Assembly (NCBI GenBank): GCA_964017235.1
Contig: OZ024936.1
Span: 10,640,496-10,704,495 of the forward strand
From: Sabellastarte sp. h YS-2021
Taxonomy: Eukaryota > Annelida > Polychaeta > Sabellida > Sabellidae
Length of the DNA: 64,000 bases
Direction: 5' to 3'
In this document: positions 1 to 13,100 of the stretch, in pieces
Position numbering within the stretch: the stretch's first letter is position 1
How the letters are laid out: every line of letters begins with the position of its first letter
Notes under the pieces: model-generated
Seen by the model: only the letters and a program-made list of their open reading frames with translations
What the model was told of the DNA's origin: nothing
Databases searched by the model: none
Position numbers and translations under genes: made by a program

Positions 1-290
1 TATTCTGTGTAACTTAATTCATTCTTATATTTTTGGTCCAAAATATTTGAAAGTATGACTTTCAAACTTTGCTAAATGATGCTAAATATATTTTCTTAAA
101 TATTTGAATATACACTATTTCGATAGTGATTAATATATATTAGTACCGAAGAATTGTAAGCTTACTCAACAGGTTTATTCAGACAACAATTTTTCAATAT
201 CTTCTTTGATAATTGGCTAATACTGCAATGTTTACATGGCTGATTACACTTCAGTATGTTTTCACTAATAATAAAGGATTTAAAGTCTGT
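1..290. repeat. AT-rich dispersed repeat, family A
   Basis: It aligns with 52085-52265 (TGTAACTTAATTCATTCTT, AAAGTATGACTTTC, AATTGTAAGCTTACTCAACA). It ends with ACTAATAATAAAGGATTTAA, a word also at 3562. Confidence 0.6.
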
Positions 291-723
291 TTATGATGAG
301 AAAAAGCATTTTCAGCCGAGGTATTGAATTTCAAATCTTTGCCATTTGTATTTATTTTTGCCTGGACCAAATTAAGTGCTCATTGAATATGTCTACACTG
401 TCCACCCTTTTCCCTATCAAACCCTTATATGAGGGTTGTTTCACCATGCCGATTGCCCTCCCTGATATGTTTTGAAGTCTAAAAATTGCCATTTGGAAAG
501 ACATTTTTTTTCTTTTGGGACATTTGTAACCCACAGCCATAAGTTTCAGGACTTAAAGAAGAATTTCTGAAACCTAAAGCATGACTTCTTCCAATCCTTA
601 TTAGATTTTCCATTTGGGAACCAGTCACAAAGCTATCTTTAACCTATGGCAGCATTTGTAAAGCCATCTTTTGGATCAGATACCCATTTGTAGTGATAAT
701 AATAATCAATCGGAGCAGGTCCA

Positions 724-936
724 TTTATTTATTTGTTGTTTTACGTCACGTTCAACAGCCAGGGTCATATTGTGATGGGTAGGTTACAGGTGGAGGAAAC
801 CAGTGCATACTGCACTGTAAACCACTGGGCAGCGGGAAGTAACTACCAACTTTCCAACATGAAGCGCCCAGCCACAGATTCGAACCGGTGGCCTCAGAGG
901 TTGGAGGCGAGTACTCCACACCATCGAGCCCCCCTG
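724..936 (-). mobile_element. tRNA-derived SINE with 12-bp target duplication
   Basis: The flanking repeats GGAGCAGGTCCA lie at 712-723 and 937-948. On the minus strand: a tRNA-like head with B-box GGTTCGAATC, a conserved core (CCTGGCTGTTGAACGTGACG) and an (AAAT)n tail. It is about 90% similar to the copy at 5033. Confidence 0.85.
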
Positions 937-1089
937 GGAGCAGGTCCAATCCTAAACCTTTTGTAAACCTACAGGACATATAATTCAGTTTATCTATGAG
1001 ACAATAAACCTCTCTACAATAAAAGTTTAATGGGGCACAAGGATCCCACAAAGAGAGTGAATAAAGAGGATAAATTAGGTACAACAACA

Positions 1090-2170
1090 GGTCTTGCGAA
1101 GGAGATATTGTTTCAGTCAAAGAGGAAAATTAACAGAAAGCCTGCTCATATAAAGTTTGACCAGGGGGCATCACCTTATCTGGAAGAGAATTCTAAATAT
1201 TGGGAGCATCAAAAGCTAAACTACTTCTAAATTGTTTGACAGATTTATGAACAGAAGGGTAGAACTTTGGAATAACAAGGAAATTGCCACCACTTTGACT
1301 GTGCCTAGTACTATAAGAACTGCTGTAGGAAGAATGATAGGGAGTAAAATACCTTGGAAAACCTGTGTGAAAATACTTGTACACATGTGTGGCTGCATTA
1401 AACACTATGCACTGTTCAACAGGAAGCCAATGCAATTTTTATATATATAATGGTGTATCGACTGGTGTTTGATACAATTATGGCTGCACTTTTTTGAATA
1501 CACTGTAATTTATGTAGCTTGAACTTGGAGATGTTCCTGAAAAGTGAGTTGCAGTAATCCAACCGACTACTAACAAGAGCATTAGCCACAAGTACAGAAA
1601 CATCATGAGTAAGAAACCGCCTAACATGACTGAAATCATGGAGTTTCACATAGGAGTTTACAAACATCTGACAAAGTGGAACCAATTTTTATTGACTGAT
1701 AATGGTCTGTTAAGAAGGAAGTAACTCATTAGAACAGAGCCACTGCCGTCAAACCAAATATGGAGGCAACTGAGAAGAGTGGGGTGTTCTAAGGTATCGA
1801 AAGCGGCAGACAAATCTAGCAATACTAAGTCAGTGGATTCACTTCTTGACAAAGATAAGTGAACTTCATTCTTTTATGGAGAGAAGAGCTGTCACAGTTG
1901 AATGGCCAGCTTTATAACCCAACTTGAAATGGTTGTCTGAGTTATGGACATGGATATGGTATAACAGCTGCTTAGCAACCAATGTTCTAGCAGTTTTGAT
2001 ATGAAACTGAGGCCAGATACGGGGCACTAATTCTTGAGGTAGTCTGAAGGAAGATTTGCCTTTTTAATAAGAGGAGTGACCACAGCAGTTTTGAAGGCAT
2101 CAGGGACACAACCGTCCTTGAGCGAGCAGTTGACCAGCTTTGTAAGCTATGGTAGCAGTATATAAATGCA
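1090..2170 (-). mobile_element. Decayed CR1/L2-type LINE fragment
   Basis: Read on the minus strand, broken pieces match the RT of CR1/L2-like LINEs: VLLDLSAAFDTLEHPTLLSC (motif A) near 1800, LVANALVSSRLDYCNSLF near 1570, MHWLPVEQ near 1430, and SLPDKVMPPGQ near 1150. Several stops and frame changes interrupt it. It is a 5'-truncated ancient copy; RT motif C is not recognisable. Confidence 0.72.
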
Positions 2171-2959
2171 TTGACTATAAATGTAATTTAAAACCCAAAC
2201 TTAGCTGTTTTAATGGCACTACCTAACTGAACACATGAATTAACTTTAGAAAAGGACATCAACAATAAATGCAAACTTTAATCAATAACTTTTACCTGGA
2301 TATACTTTTGTAAAATGTCAGTTCATTGGATTATTGCTACTCTAGAAGGTTACGCAACTACTCAGATGTTTTCACGAAACATAAATATATAAATTGTGTC
2401 ATTTTATGAAAATAAATTGGCATATACTTACCCACAATCATAGAGGTTTTTAATTTGTGCAGAAATATGATGGTAAGTAGAACTGGTTAACATTTATAGC
2501 TTATATTCTGATATATCCTTCTGTAGCTTGTTTGTATTACTTGTATTATCTGATTTGGGTTAAAATTCCATGCAACCAGCACTTCATATAAATCACAACA
2601 TAACAGGGAACTAGCAGAGATGCCGGAAAGCTGTGCCAAAAAGTTCACAAGTCTGCACTGACAACACCAGACACAAGAAAATACCAACTTTCTGTCTTCA
2701 GTTCATCCCAGGAATTGAAGTCAGTACCTCAGATATGGGTGGCGAGCATGTTTTCCAGTACACCTTCTCATTGTGATAACTATATAAAGCTAAAAATGTT
2801 TATTATAAATCTTCAATGGTAACATAGATGGTATTTTTTGTATATTTAGTGCTTTGTTTTATCAGTATGTATTGTATCAGATGTTAAATATACTTGTACT
2901 GTATTCAGCTTTAATTAATACCTAGTAGTTCATGTAATGGTTGCATTCAATGGTGGCTC

Positions 2960-4030
2960 AATATGAACTTTTGTCATAACTTATTTGTCTTCAAGAAAAC
3001 ACTTGAAACTAAAATGAATAAGATTTTTTAAAATATAGTACTATATAAACCAAAAGATTCTTTGCTGTTTGCTGTCTCAGATTTTATTAATATCACATAT
3101 TGAAATAATATATCTATCACATTTAACTATGGGGTTAAAATATCAAACATTTTGTGCTAAGTTTTAAGAATCAACTCAAATAAAGTTCCACAGACCCAAG
3201 TGTATTAAATAAAGTAAACAAGTGCAACAATTTTACTGTGAAAAATATTAAAGACATAGAAGGCTGTCAATCATCATACAGACACAGATACAGAATAATC
3301 TAGTAAACAAGGCAGTATGTTGAAAAAGGCAGAATAAAATGTATTTTTTCTGCATTGTGTATTTACAGCCACCTGCGAATTTACATGCTGTCAAAGCCTT
3401 TATCTTGCAACAGAAACGTCCAAACAATGTATTTTTCCCAGATGAAATGTTTGCCTATTAATCTTAGTCCATTGAATAAACCATTTAGACAGAACAGTTG
3501 AGCTTAATTCTTACTCAACCAGTGCAATATATTTCCCTGACTATAAGTTGGTTTAAATTCCCTAATAATAAAGGATTGAATGTAATTTGAGATCAAGAAT
3601 ATAGAGTGTATTCCTTCAGGCAGAAATGAAAAAAGCTATTTTTTTGTTACAAATATGACAAGACCAAATGCTCATTAAATCTGAAGAATATATATTACCA
3701 ATATATAAACTTAGTAGGATAAATACAATCGGTTAACATTAATCAATCAAATACTTAGAGGGCTGTCAATCCTTACATAAAAAGAAACCCATGTCTCCAA
3801 TATAACAAGAGATTGAATAATACATGCAACAAAGAAGTTTATTAATAAGTCAATATTTTGAGGATATGCCGTTGTAATTCTAATATATAGAAATCAATAA
3901 GCGTAAAAGAAGCCTCTATTTACGATCACAAATCTCAATGTTAACAAACCTACAGACAGCCTTTCCTCAGGTTACAGAGTCTAGTTAGTATCATATATAT
4001 CAATTTGCACATATTTCAAGGGACATGTTA
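2960..4030. repeat. AT-rich dispersed repeat, family A, internal part
   Basis: The region shares GCATTGTGTATTTACAGCC and GCTGTCAATCATCAT-like words with 49930-50110, in the same order. Non-coding. From 290 to 724 and 2170 to 2960 I see only AT-rich unique sequence. Confidence 0.45.
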
Positions 4031-6092
4031 TTACAGGTGGCTAAGATGGTGGAAGAGATAGTGCTGTAAAAAGTTAAACCAACATAATCTCCAATGCAAG
4101 TATAAAGGCTGGAATCAAGGTTAAAGAGGTGGAAAAGGGGACTTAATCAGAACCCACAAAGTCTGGTTCAAACATAAGGAATCTGTAGTATTTAAATCAT
4201 ATTATTATGATAGATAACAAGAATATGGACAGGAGTTGAATGGCCTATGTACAATGGTCTAATGATTTCCAAGTCAAATCCAAAATTCACCTTTATGTTG
4301 TGTCCAGTGTTAGGGTCCTACTGGGTCAACTCCTCAGCATTGTCACTGGTAAGAGTCAAACCCTCAAAGAGGTGACAACCTGAGATAAATTGCCAAACTT
4401 GCTGACTACGAGGACACCAAGGTCTTTGGTAATTCCACAATAAGTCTACACCTTCCAAGGAACCAGAACTTAAAAGATCTTTGATTCCCTGGCTGCCTTT
4501 CCAATAGATAGGCTTTGGTGATTTTCTGTCAGCTAGTTGTTAATATTGCTTAAATCTCGTATCCAACAAATGTGTCATATACAGTCCTAATAAGTATATC
4601 TTCCGAGATTTCATCTATCCATAAAACTCCTTGCACACTACAGGTGGTATGGGTCGCATGACCATGATAGGACATGATGTGTAACCATAGCATTAGTACA
4701 AATGATTATCGTTGAGAAACAACCTCCATTTAACTCCGTTAACATATAACCATCAGACAAACATGTGCTACAACAAAATGAGAATTAGTCACAACCTGAC
4801 AAAGACCAATGATTACATCTTCAATCTGTGTATGAAAAACTTATCTGCTGAAAGGTCACTGAAATGGATGATTGGGGATGGATAAAGGGTTGGTGATAGG
4901 GTGCAGAAGAGACGGTGACTGACAGTGAATGACGGAGATCAAATCAGCGGTGGTAATTTTAAACATTGTTAAACTTCTGTGGAACTCTCAAGGAATTGGA
5001 CGGTGTTTGCACACGGGTGTCAAGTTGAATTTGATTTGATTTATTTGTTGTTTTACGTCGCGTTCAACAGCCAGGGTCATATTGCGATGGGTAGTTTACA
5101 GGTGGAGGAAACCAGTGCATGCTGCACTGTAAACCACCGGGCATCGGCAAGTAACTGCCATTTTTCCAACATGAAGCGCCCGGCCCGAGATTCGAACCGG
5201 CGGCCTCAGAGGTTGGAGGCGAGAACTCTAACCCCTACACCACCGAGCCCCCTACCAGTAAATATAAAAAGCGCACATTAAGTTTTTATAAAACTTTATT
5301 CCATTCCGAATTCTGTGTGGATTTTAAGGCACATTTAAAGCAGAATCTTTATAACAATACCTTTCCAATGATGTTACATACTTTCAGAAATATAAAAATG
5401 GGTACTTGTAGATAATTATGTTACAATAATTAGATATAGTGATGGGCACCTGTAAATCCCAAACCTATATGTCCCCATCTGTATGTCCCCTTTCTGGGTT
5501 AAACACGGCATATGTTGGATAATCAATGTTAGATTTTTATCACAAGAGAAAACCAACATATGTAGTCAAAGTGTGTGGGATGGGTACTCTGTTTCCTGCG
5601 TTTTTAGTCATAAAATTGCAAAATATATTCATTAAAAACATTATTTTACATATGTTTTTGACAGTTTGTTTGTCTAAAAAGTGAAATAGTGAATAAGTGT
5701 TTACAAGTGAAAAAATATTATAAAAATTAGTGTTATATGCTTTTGTATTTAGATCAAATACAATGTTTTGTAGATAATAAAATAAAGATAAAACCCAATT
5801 CAAGTAACACAGATATAGTGAGCTGAAGAAGGGCTAGGTATTTGTCAATTTCTTGGCATAAAACAGTGTGATGTAGTTTTTGGTCCACATATAAAATCTG
5901 AGAACAGTGGCGTACCACAGACAGAGCAGTACAATGGAAGTAAGTGACTGCAAATGAATTTCACAATGTGACACACAAAGCTAGCATTATAATAAAGCTT
6001 AGTGTAGAAATTTCAACATAGACAGAACACATTGAGTCTGGATACTTGGTAAATAATATATTACCTTGGCATTGATAGGCTTGGAAAGCAAA
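4030..6092. other. Non-coding region upstream of the Roco gene
   Basis: It contains an eroded SINE relative (about 4316-4425) and the SINE at 5033. The promoter of the Roco gene may lie in 5260-6090 but no core element is convincing. Confidence 0.4.
5033..5253 (-). mobile_element. tRNA-derived SINE, best-preserved copy
   Basis: Same family as 724-936. The minus strand reads a tRNA head with A-box-like TGGTGTAGGGGTTAG and B-box GGTTCGAATCTC, the common core and the tail AACAAATAAATCAAATC. No clear flanking duplication was found. Confidence 0.82.
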
Positions 6093-7174
6093 ATGTCAGA
6101 AATATATTGGAGTAATGAATATCTGGGTGACATTGGTGTTTCTAGAAAACTGGAGAATTCAAGTAATAATATAAAGTGTGAGGTGTTACATTTGTCCCAC
6201 AACAAATTGTCATCTATACCAGACTTGAGAAAATACAGACAGTTTGACAATCTGAAATTGTTAGTGCTGAGTGGAAACTACATCATACACATAAATTTTA
6301 GTCTAATTCCTCCCACACTGATTGAACTTAACCTTCACTGCAATCAACTCTCAACAATTAGAGATGTAAATCATTGTACAGAACTGAAAGTGTTGAATTT
6401 AAACAGGAATAAAATCAGTGAGATAGACTGGAGGAGCCTTCCACCTACACTGACAAAATTGGATGTTTTCAGAAATCAGCTGTCAAGAGTTGGAGATGTG
6501 ACCCACTGTACTAAACTGAAAGAGTTGGATTTAGGCTGTAATAAAATCAGTGAGATAGATTGGAGGAACCTTCCACCTAAACTGGCAAAACTTGACCTTT
6601 TCAAAAATCAACTGTCAACAGTTGGAAATGTAACCCATTGTACTGAACTGAAAGATTTGGATTTAGGCTGTAATAAAATCAGTGAGATAGACTGGAGGAA
6701 CCTTCCACCTACACTGACAGAACTTAACCTTGATGATAATCAACTCTTAGAAGTTGGAGATGTAACTCATTTTACTGAACTGAAAGCATTTCATTTAAGC
6801 AGGAATAAAATCAGTGAGATAGACTGGAGCAACCTTCCACCTATACTGGGAGAACTTAACCTTTACGGTAACCAGCTCTCAACAGTTGGAGATGTAACGC
6901 ATTGTACAGAACTGTTGAAATTACATTTAAGAAATAATCCAAATCTCCATTCTCTATGTGGCCTTCCAAATACAAAGATTTCTGTGTGGACTGGTTTTAG
7001 TGTAAAGGTTTTGGATCGAAAGTGTTTTCATAAACATACATACAGCATGTTGAAGGAAAGGTGTCAAGCTTTAAACTGGAAATTAGAACAGCCACCTGTA
7101 GAGGTATTGTTACAGGGACTTGACGCAGTACTAGAGTATTACAATGAAAAGTTAGTTAGAACTACACAGACCAG
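6093..7174 (+). CDS. Exon 1: leucine-rich repeat domain of the Roco protein
   Basis: I start at the ATG at 6093 (context AAAATGT, A at -3) because the frame upstream has no other ATG and no convincing acceptor. About 360 residues hold some twelve LRRs with alternating 21-23 residue units of the type LxxLxLxxNxL, for example LKELDLGCNKISEIDW. Repeats come in pairs: a 44-residue (132-bp) double unit is repeated with near-identical DNA, its GAGATAGA word recurring at 6420, 6552, 6684 and 6816, so the array grew by recent in-frame duplication. The C-terminal part (SVKVLDRKCFHKHTYSML region) is the cap and linker before Roc. The donor GTAATT at 7175 leaves phase 2, matching the acceptor at 10064. 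Confidence 0.85.
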
Positions 7175-10100
7175 GTAATTCTTTATATTCTATTCGTATT
7201 ATGACACTGTTGTATGATATTGTTATATTCTTATACTCAGCACGATATCTTCATGTACTATAGTGCTCAAAGTGCTATTTGACCCCCCATCTGCACAAGT
7301 ATAGCTTAACCCTCAAGTTACTGACATTCTCCTAACAGATGTCCATTTATCCATGTTTAAGTTATTTAACCCGCCACTGGGCACAGGACCCAATAAAAGA
7401 CAACCACTCTTTTAGTGGTAACCACAGCACTATGTATCCTCTGTTATCCCTGTACCTGGGTTTGAACCCACATCCTCTGTGAGGTGAGTGTATTACCCCC
7501 AGTGGCATGTTTACTATAAGTATATTCAGGTATACTATATACACTATAAGTGTATTACTGATGTTGCATTGTCTTGTATTTTCATCTTCATTTATGATAT
7601 TGAATTTTTTTACATGGCATTTGAAAACGTTCCCAATTATATGGCCTTACATGTATGATGAGCTTCATTATGTTTAGTTTTTATTCCACAGCCTTTCAAA
7701 GGTTGTGTTGGTATTGGTTTCACCCGCTGTGCCCACATGGGTAAGTTGGTGGTTGGCAATAGTATTAACTGGGCTTTATCTGAGGGACTATATATATGAG
7801 GGACTATATACTATTAGGTGTAGGATGTTTATAACTAACAAGGACACTGGTTTGGAGTGTAGGTATGCAAAGATATAGTATGACTTTGATTTCGCCTTTG
7901 ACCTTGTCGTAGTGACCTTGCTTTGAAAATCTTGTCCATGCTTCATCAAGAAAATAATGAGGGGTAGGAAGTTGATACTTGGTAGGGAACTTTTTTGGAG
8001 GAGTATCTAAAGTTGTGACCTTAATTTGATCTTTGACAGAACACTGTCTGGTCTGAAAGTCTCCTGATCCTCTTTCAAGGTAGCCAATGCTATATACCCA
8101 CGCTATGGGGTGCTAGATTTTCTGATGCGGTTTTCTAATATGTAGCTTAACAGCCACGCCAAGAGCAACTATAAATTGATTTGATATGTGCAAAGACCAA
8201 ATGTCTTCCAGTTAGAATATTAATAGTTGTAATTGTTTATTATTGCTAGAAACTTGAAATTTGAATATGTTCCAAGGTCATTTGAATTGCACTAAATGCT
8301 TGGTTCCATATTGAAGAACTGTTGGGAGAGGGGGGGAGGATCATGACAATAACTGTAAAAAATACAAGAAAATTCAAATGTATCCTGCCCTGTAAGTGTC
8401 TTTCACTAATATGCGGCATGATGTAGTGCATTTTAACACATGATGAGCAGGCAAACTTTCTTTACCTTACACATTTAAGCTATTTTCCCCGAGAATTTCA
8501 TTAAATTAAGTAAATATACATGTGGAAAAAACTGAGAATATATAATTGACTACACTTAATATCCTACACCATATTTTCACATGTATATTCCCTTTATTAT
8601 TACTTACTCCCTTCACAATAAAGTGTCGTTACAAGTGTCCCTGTTATACCACTGGTGTTTGCATTCTCTGTTCAATTCTAGCCGTGTGTATTTTATGTCG
8701 ATAAAAATGGGAATAAATGCTTTTGTATTTAAAATCTGAATATATTATCACCATAACCTCATATATCTTCCTGTCTTGTAAGTTAATTCCGCTATAATGA
8801 AGAGACCAGTAGCTTTATACTGGTGACTGCAATCCTTATTCAATTAAAAAACTTTTATGTGGTTATATATTTACTTGTATTATTGTTTATTGTGTTGGAT
8901 ATCCAACTATTGAATACAAGTTGGTCAAGCCTAAAAAAATCAGTGTAGTTTTTTGATAAAATAAAAAATTTAATTATTAGATAAATCTAAAGTCTGTTGC
9001 AATCTGGCACTGGAGTGGGAGCCTGTTCCATTGCATCAGCACAGCCATGGCAAAACCATGCCTGTCTATTACCTTTCTGGGATGGACTGAAGAACGTGAT
9101 GGTCTATTTCCATGTGTCAGTCTACTAGAGATAAACAGAGATGACAAATAAGGGGTTTGGGGAATTTTTATGGCTTCAAAAATAAGGAAATTATATTTGA
9201 AAATGATGTAATATGAGGATTGAAGGAATGTTACAGAAATTCAGTCTTGTCAGGATAAAATTTCAATTTCAAATCGTTCATGCACTCTTGAACAGAAAGA
9301 AACACTCAGTCATCTTAATGATACAGGAGTCAAAATTCTGAGTCTGATTGGGGGAGCCCTGCTGTATTGATTTCCTGCTGTTCCTTATGGCAGAGCTTTT
9401 TGCTTGCGCTGCTCTTTATCTGGTGTATGGAATACAGTTGCACTGGTATTGCGGTGATGTAATGGGGAAGTTGATGGTAAATGGTGACCTATTTACTGCA
9501 CAATCAGCATCAGGTCCTTTGGCAGTATTGCACCATGACAAATTTGCAGTGCTCTATTGCACCATCAGACACCCAATAAGCTATCAATACTGATCTAGAT
9601 CAGTTTTTTCGATCAGTTTAGATCAATTTTTACGACTTATGTCGTTCGATTGACCCACCTTATACTACTATGATCAGTGACCGTTATCTTGCTACTGCAG
9701 TTAGATATTCATTGCTTTTACATGCACTAGTTTTGGCTTTTTGATTTATCTCACTGACATCAAGGTGTGTACCAATGCTATATATTTGGCTTATTCATTT
9801 TGTCACTGATTGTTTGTTGAAAGACTACATTATAATTGCTAAATATTACATAAGTAAATGTTAATTAATTACGTTTTAAAGTAATAGCCCAAATATTTAT
9901 TTATTAATATCACATTAAAACCATGCCATCATTTGCTAATCCTATCTTATCATTATGTATGGGTTCTTATGACCTAGTTAAAATGCAGTATTAAATTTTA
10001 AATAAAAACAGTTTTAAAACTTATAACACATATAAGCCATCATCGGATTATTTTCACTTTTCAGTATGACTTTGCTGGGACCAACCATGGCAGGGAAATC

Positions 10101-13100
10101 CAGTACAATGAAATCACTTATTGCAGGAAAATCTGTTCTCATGCACCCAAATGATCGAACACAAGTTGCTGACATCAGAACCCTGGATATCACTGCACGG
10201 GATTCCATACTGATGTTTGACCATGGTGGTCATGAAATCTATAGAATTATGAGTCCCCTCTTCATTGCTCTCAAAAGCATTATCATGCTTGTTCATAACA
10301 TCAATCAAATCAATGAAACCAGTGTTCAAGATACAAGAAATATTCTACAACATGCTTTGGACTACCACCCTCAAAATCAGATTCACGTCATACTCACTCA
10401 CACAGATGAAATCAGTGCAGATAATGTCCTCAAGAATAAGGACTGTATAGTAACAAAGGTGCATCAATGGATCGATCAAGAAATAAAGAGTCTTGCGTGT
10501 CTCAACCAGACAGATGATAACAGATCTAGACTATCAGCCCAACTGCAGGCACAGAAGGATAACATGGAAGTATTTCTTCTATCCAATAAAACATGTGATG
10601 GTATGGAAAATCTCAAAAAATACCTCACACAGGTTGTAGAGAAAAACCGAGTTTCACTGCCTCAGAAATGGGTACAATTTTACACAGTAATGATGAGCCT
10701 AAAACAAAAGTTCTTCAAAGTAACTGAGTTGCGACAACTTTTCAAAGGCCTGTATGACAAGCCCATGCAGTTATTTCAACAGTCTAAAATTGCAAAGAAG
10801 TTTGAATCAGCACTTTCATATTATCATTCCACTGGACATGTGTTATACTACCCAGAAAACCCTGTTCTGAAAGATTATGTCTTTCAGAACAAAGATACCA
10901 TTCTTGATCTCTCAAAATCTATTTTGAACCACAATCTCAAGAATGGCACTAATTTCAATGAACTGGAAAAGACAACTCCAGCCTTCCATATAGAGCTGAT
11001 GTTGAATCAATATGAAAACGAAGGTCTGTTGGACATAAAACTCCTACAATTTCTATGGCACCAGTATGGGCTTAAAGAACAGGAAGAAGCAGCAGTACTT
11101 GAAATAATGAAGAAACTCCATCTCTGCTATGAAGTTGATGTTCATAAAGCAGTGCTATTCATGCCATGGTTCATCAAAACAAATAATGCTCCAGATTCTT
11201 TGGATTTGAGAAAACTCTACACCATAAATAAGAAGTGCTTCTCAGTACTACTTGAGTGTGCTTTTAACAGTAGGATCCCAGTCAACATATTTGAAACGGT
11301 GCAGGTACAAATACAAAAAACAGCAGTGGAAAAGTCCTATGGTGGAAGCCGATATGCTTGGCATGATGGCATCCTGGTTAAGATAGGAACACTGGAGATC
11401 AGAGCTGTGAGAAAATCTGAAGAATCTACCATACAACTCTGTGTCTGTGGACGTACCAATGATGTTGCCGAAGTGTGGCAAGTGACTTCAGAAGTCTATA
11501 CAGACCTGGAATCAATCTTGCTATCACTTTTGGGTGTGATTAAGTTTATATATTTCAAATGCACTCACTGCATTATGAAATGCTTGAACCCGATAAAGCA
11601 ACGGCTCCCAAGTGAAGTTCTGAACAACAAAAGTCCAGATGTGTCCTATGATTGCTGTAATAATGAGGACATTCCCAGAGCCTAGGTGATTGCACCTCCT
11701 GGTAAGTTGAACTGGTCAAGCAAGAAACAGTTAAATGAATCAAAAGCTAAAGCTGAATACATATTTTAAATAAAGTCAATTTTTGTTTTTATAAATATTA
11801 TATTTTGCATTCATTTATTTCTGTTTTTTTGCTAATTTTTTAAAGCTCAACATTGACAATGTTATTTGTGTGTGTTATAGCAACATTGTTTCCTCATTTT
11901 ATGTAAAAAACACAATTTGTTTTCTTAATTTGTCAATTATAACTTCTCATTTTTAGCTAAAAGCAAGAAGATGGAACAACACATCAACAATTTGGAGAAG
12001 TATTTGGACCTGACGTACAGAGGTATGGGTTAAAGAAAAGAATATTTGGACCTTTAATGAAGCAAGCAAAAGCCACTTAAAAGATTTTTATTATTTTTTG
12101 TACAAAGCATAACATATCCATCAGTTCTCTCATTGATTAAACATTTAATGTGTAGACAGTGTATGTTTAATACATTTAACAGTCATTATCAATATGTCAA
12201 TATGCTAAACAGAAATGTCCCCACCTGGGAAGTTGCTCTACCTGGACTGTGAGGAAGTTGGGGACAACCAGTTTCTGCTTTCTTGGTGTTGGCCTACTTG
12301 TGGTGATGAAGCTGGTCCTCTTGCTGAGACAACATGTGCAGTGGTGGAGTACAGAGAGGGACAGCAGTGGACCACACTCAGAGATGACATCACCAAGTCA
12401 CCTTACATAGCTGAGTGTAAGTTATTTACTGGTATTAAATAAACATAAATGACTTCTGTTAGCTTTGAGACTTTGCCATACCATTACACAAGAACCAGAT
12501 TGGACATTGGCCTAAGTATTAGGACTATTCATATTAAGGTCTTTGTTTTAATCTTAAATTTGGCTACCATTCACATTTCCTCACTTCAAAATTTTAAATA
12601 ACAGTCTTAGTAGTTTGTTCTCTTTGTTTAAATGATAGGAAGATTTTTAATATGAAAGTTGCCTTATGTGTGCCTTATAAATGTGTCAACTGACATTCTT
12701 ACGATAACAAATTCTATGTGATTGAACATGAAGGTTTATATTAAATTCAAATATCTTACAGAACCAATGAGGTTATAATTACTGTCAACTTGTACCATTG
12801 TGTGAAAATATTAGAATTGCGATAGAATTAAAATTTTTTGAAGTAAGAGAATTATGCTAACTAAGATGTTTCAGTTCATAGCATTTAGAGGAACATTTTT
12901 TTCTTATTTCTTGACTTCAGATTTCATAGGAAAACATTAAATTAAAATTAAACAATAAAGCTATGTTTTCTTTAAACAAGCATTAGCTGTTTGAGTTTCT
13001 TAGATGTTCATACCTTTTGCTTTTAAAAGGCCATGCTGAAGAATTCAAGGTGGCTGCTGTGAACAAAAATGGACCTGGCCAATTCTCATACATCAGTCCC

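Larger units (their letters stand above)
7175..10064 (+). other. Intron 1 of the Roco gene, filled with repeats
   Basis: The intron holds a minus-strand SINE (7370-7508), a diverged member of the TIR family (about 8440-9000), TGACCT-rich sequence near 7895-8050, and a palindrome near 9590-9640 (ACTGATCTAGATCAGT). No further exon is convincing; the short open frame at 9348-9593 shows no family resemblance. Confidence 0.55.

Noticed and set aside
9348-9593. Extra exon of the Roco gene in intron 1
   Set aside because: The flanking splice sites do not keep phase 2 between exons 1 and 2, and the product resembles no domain.
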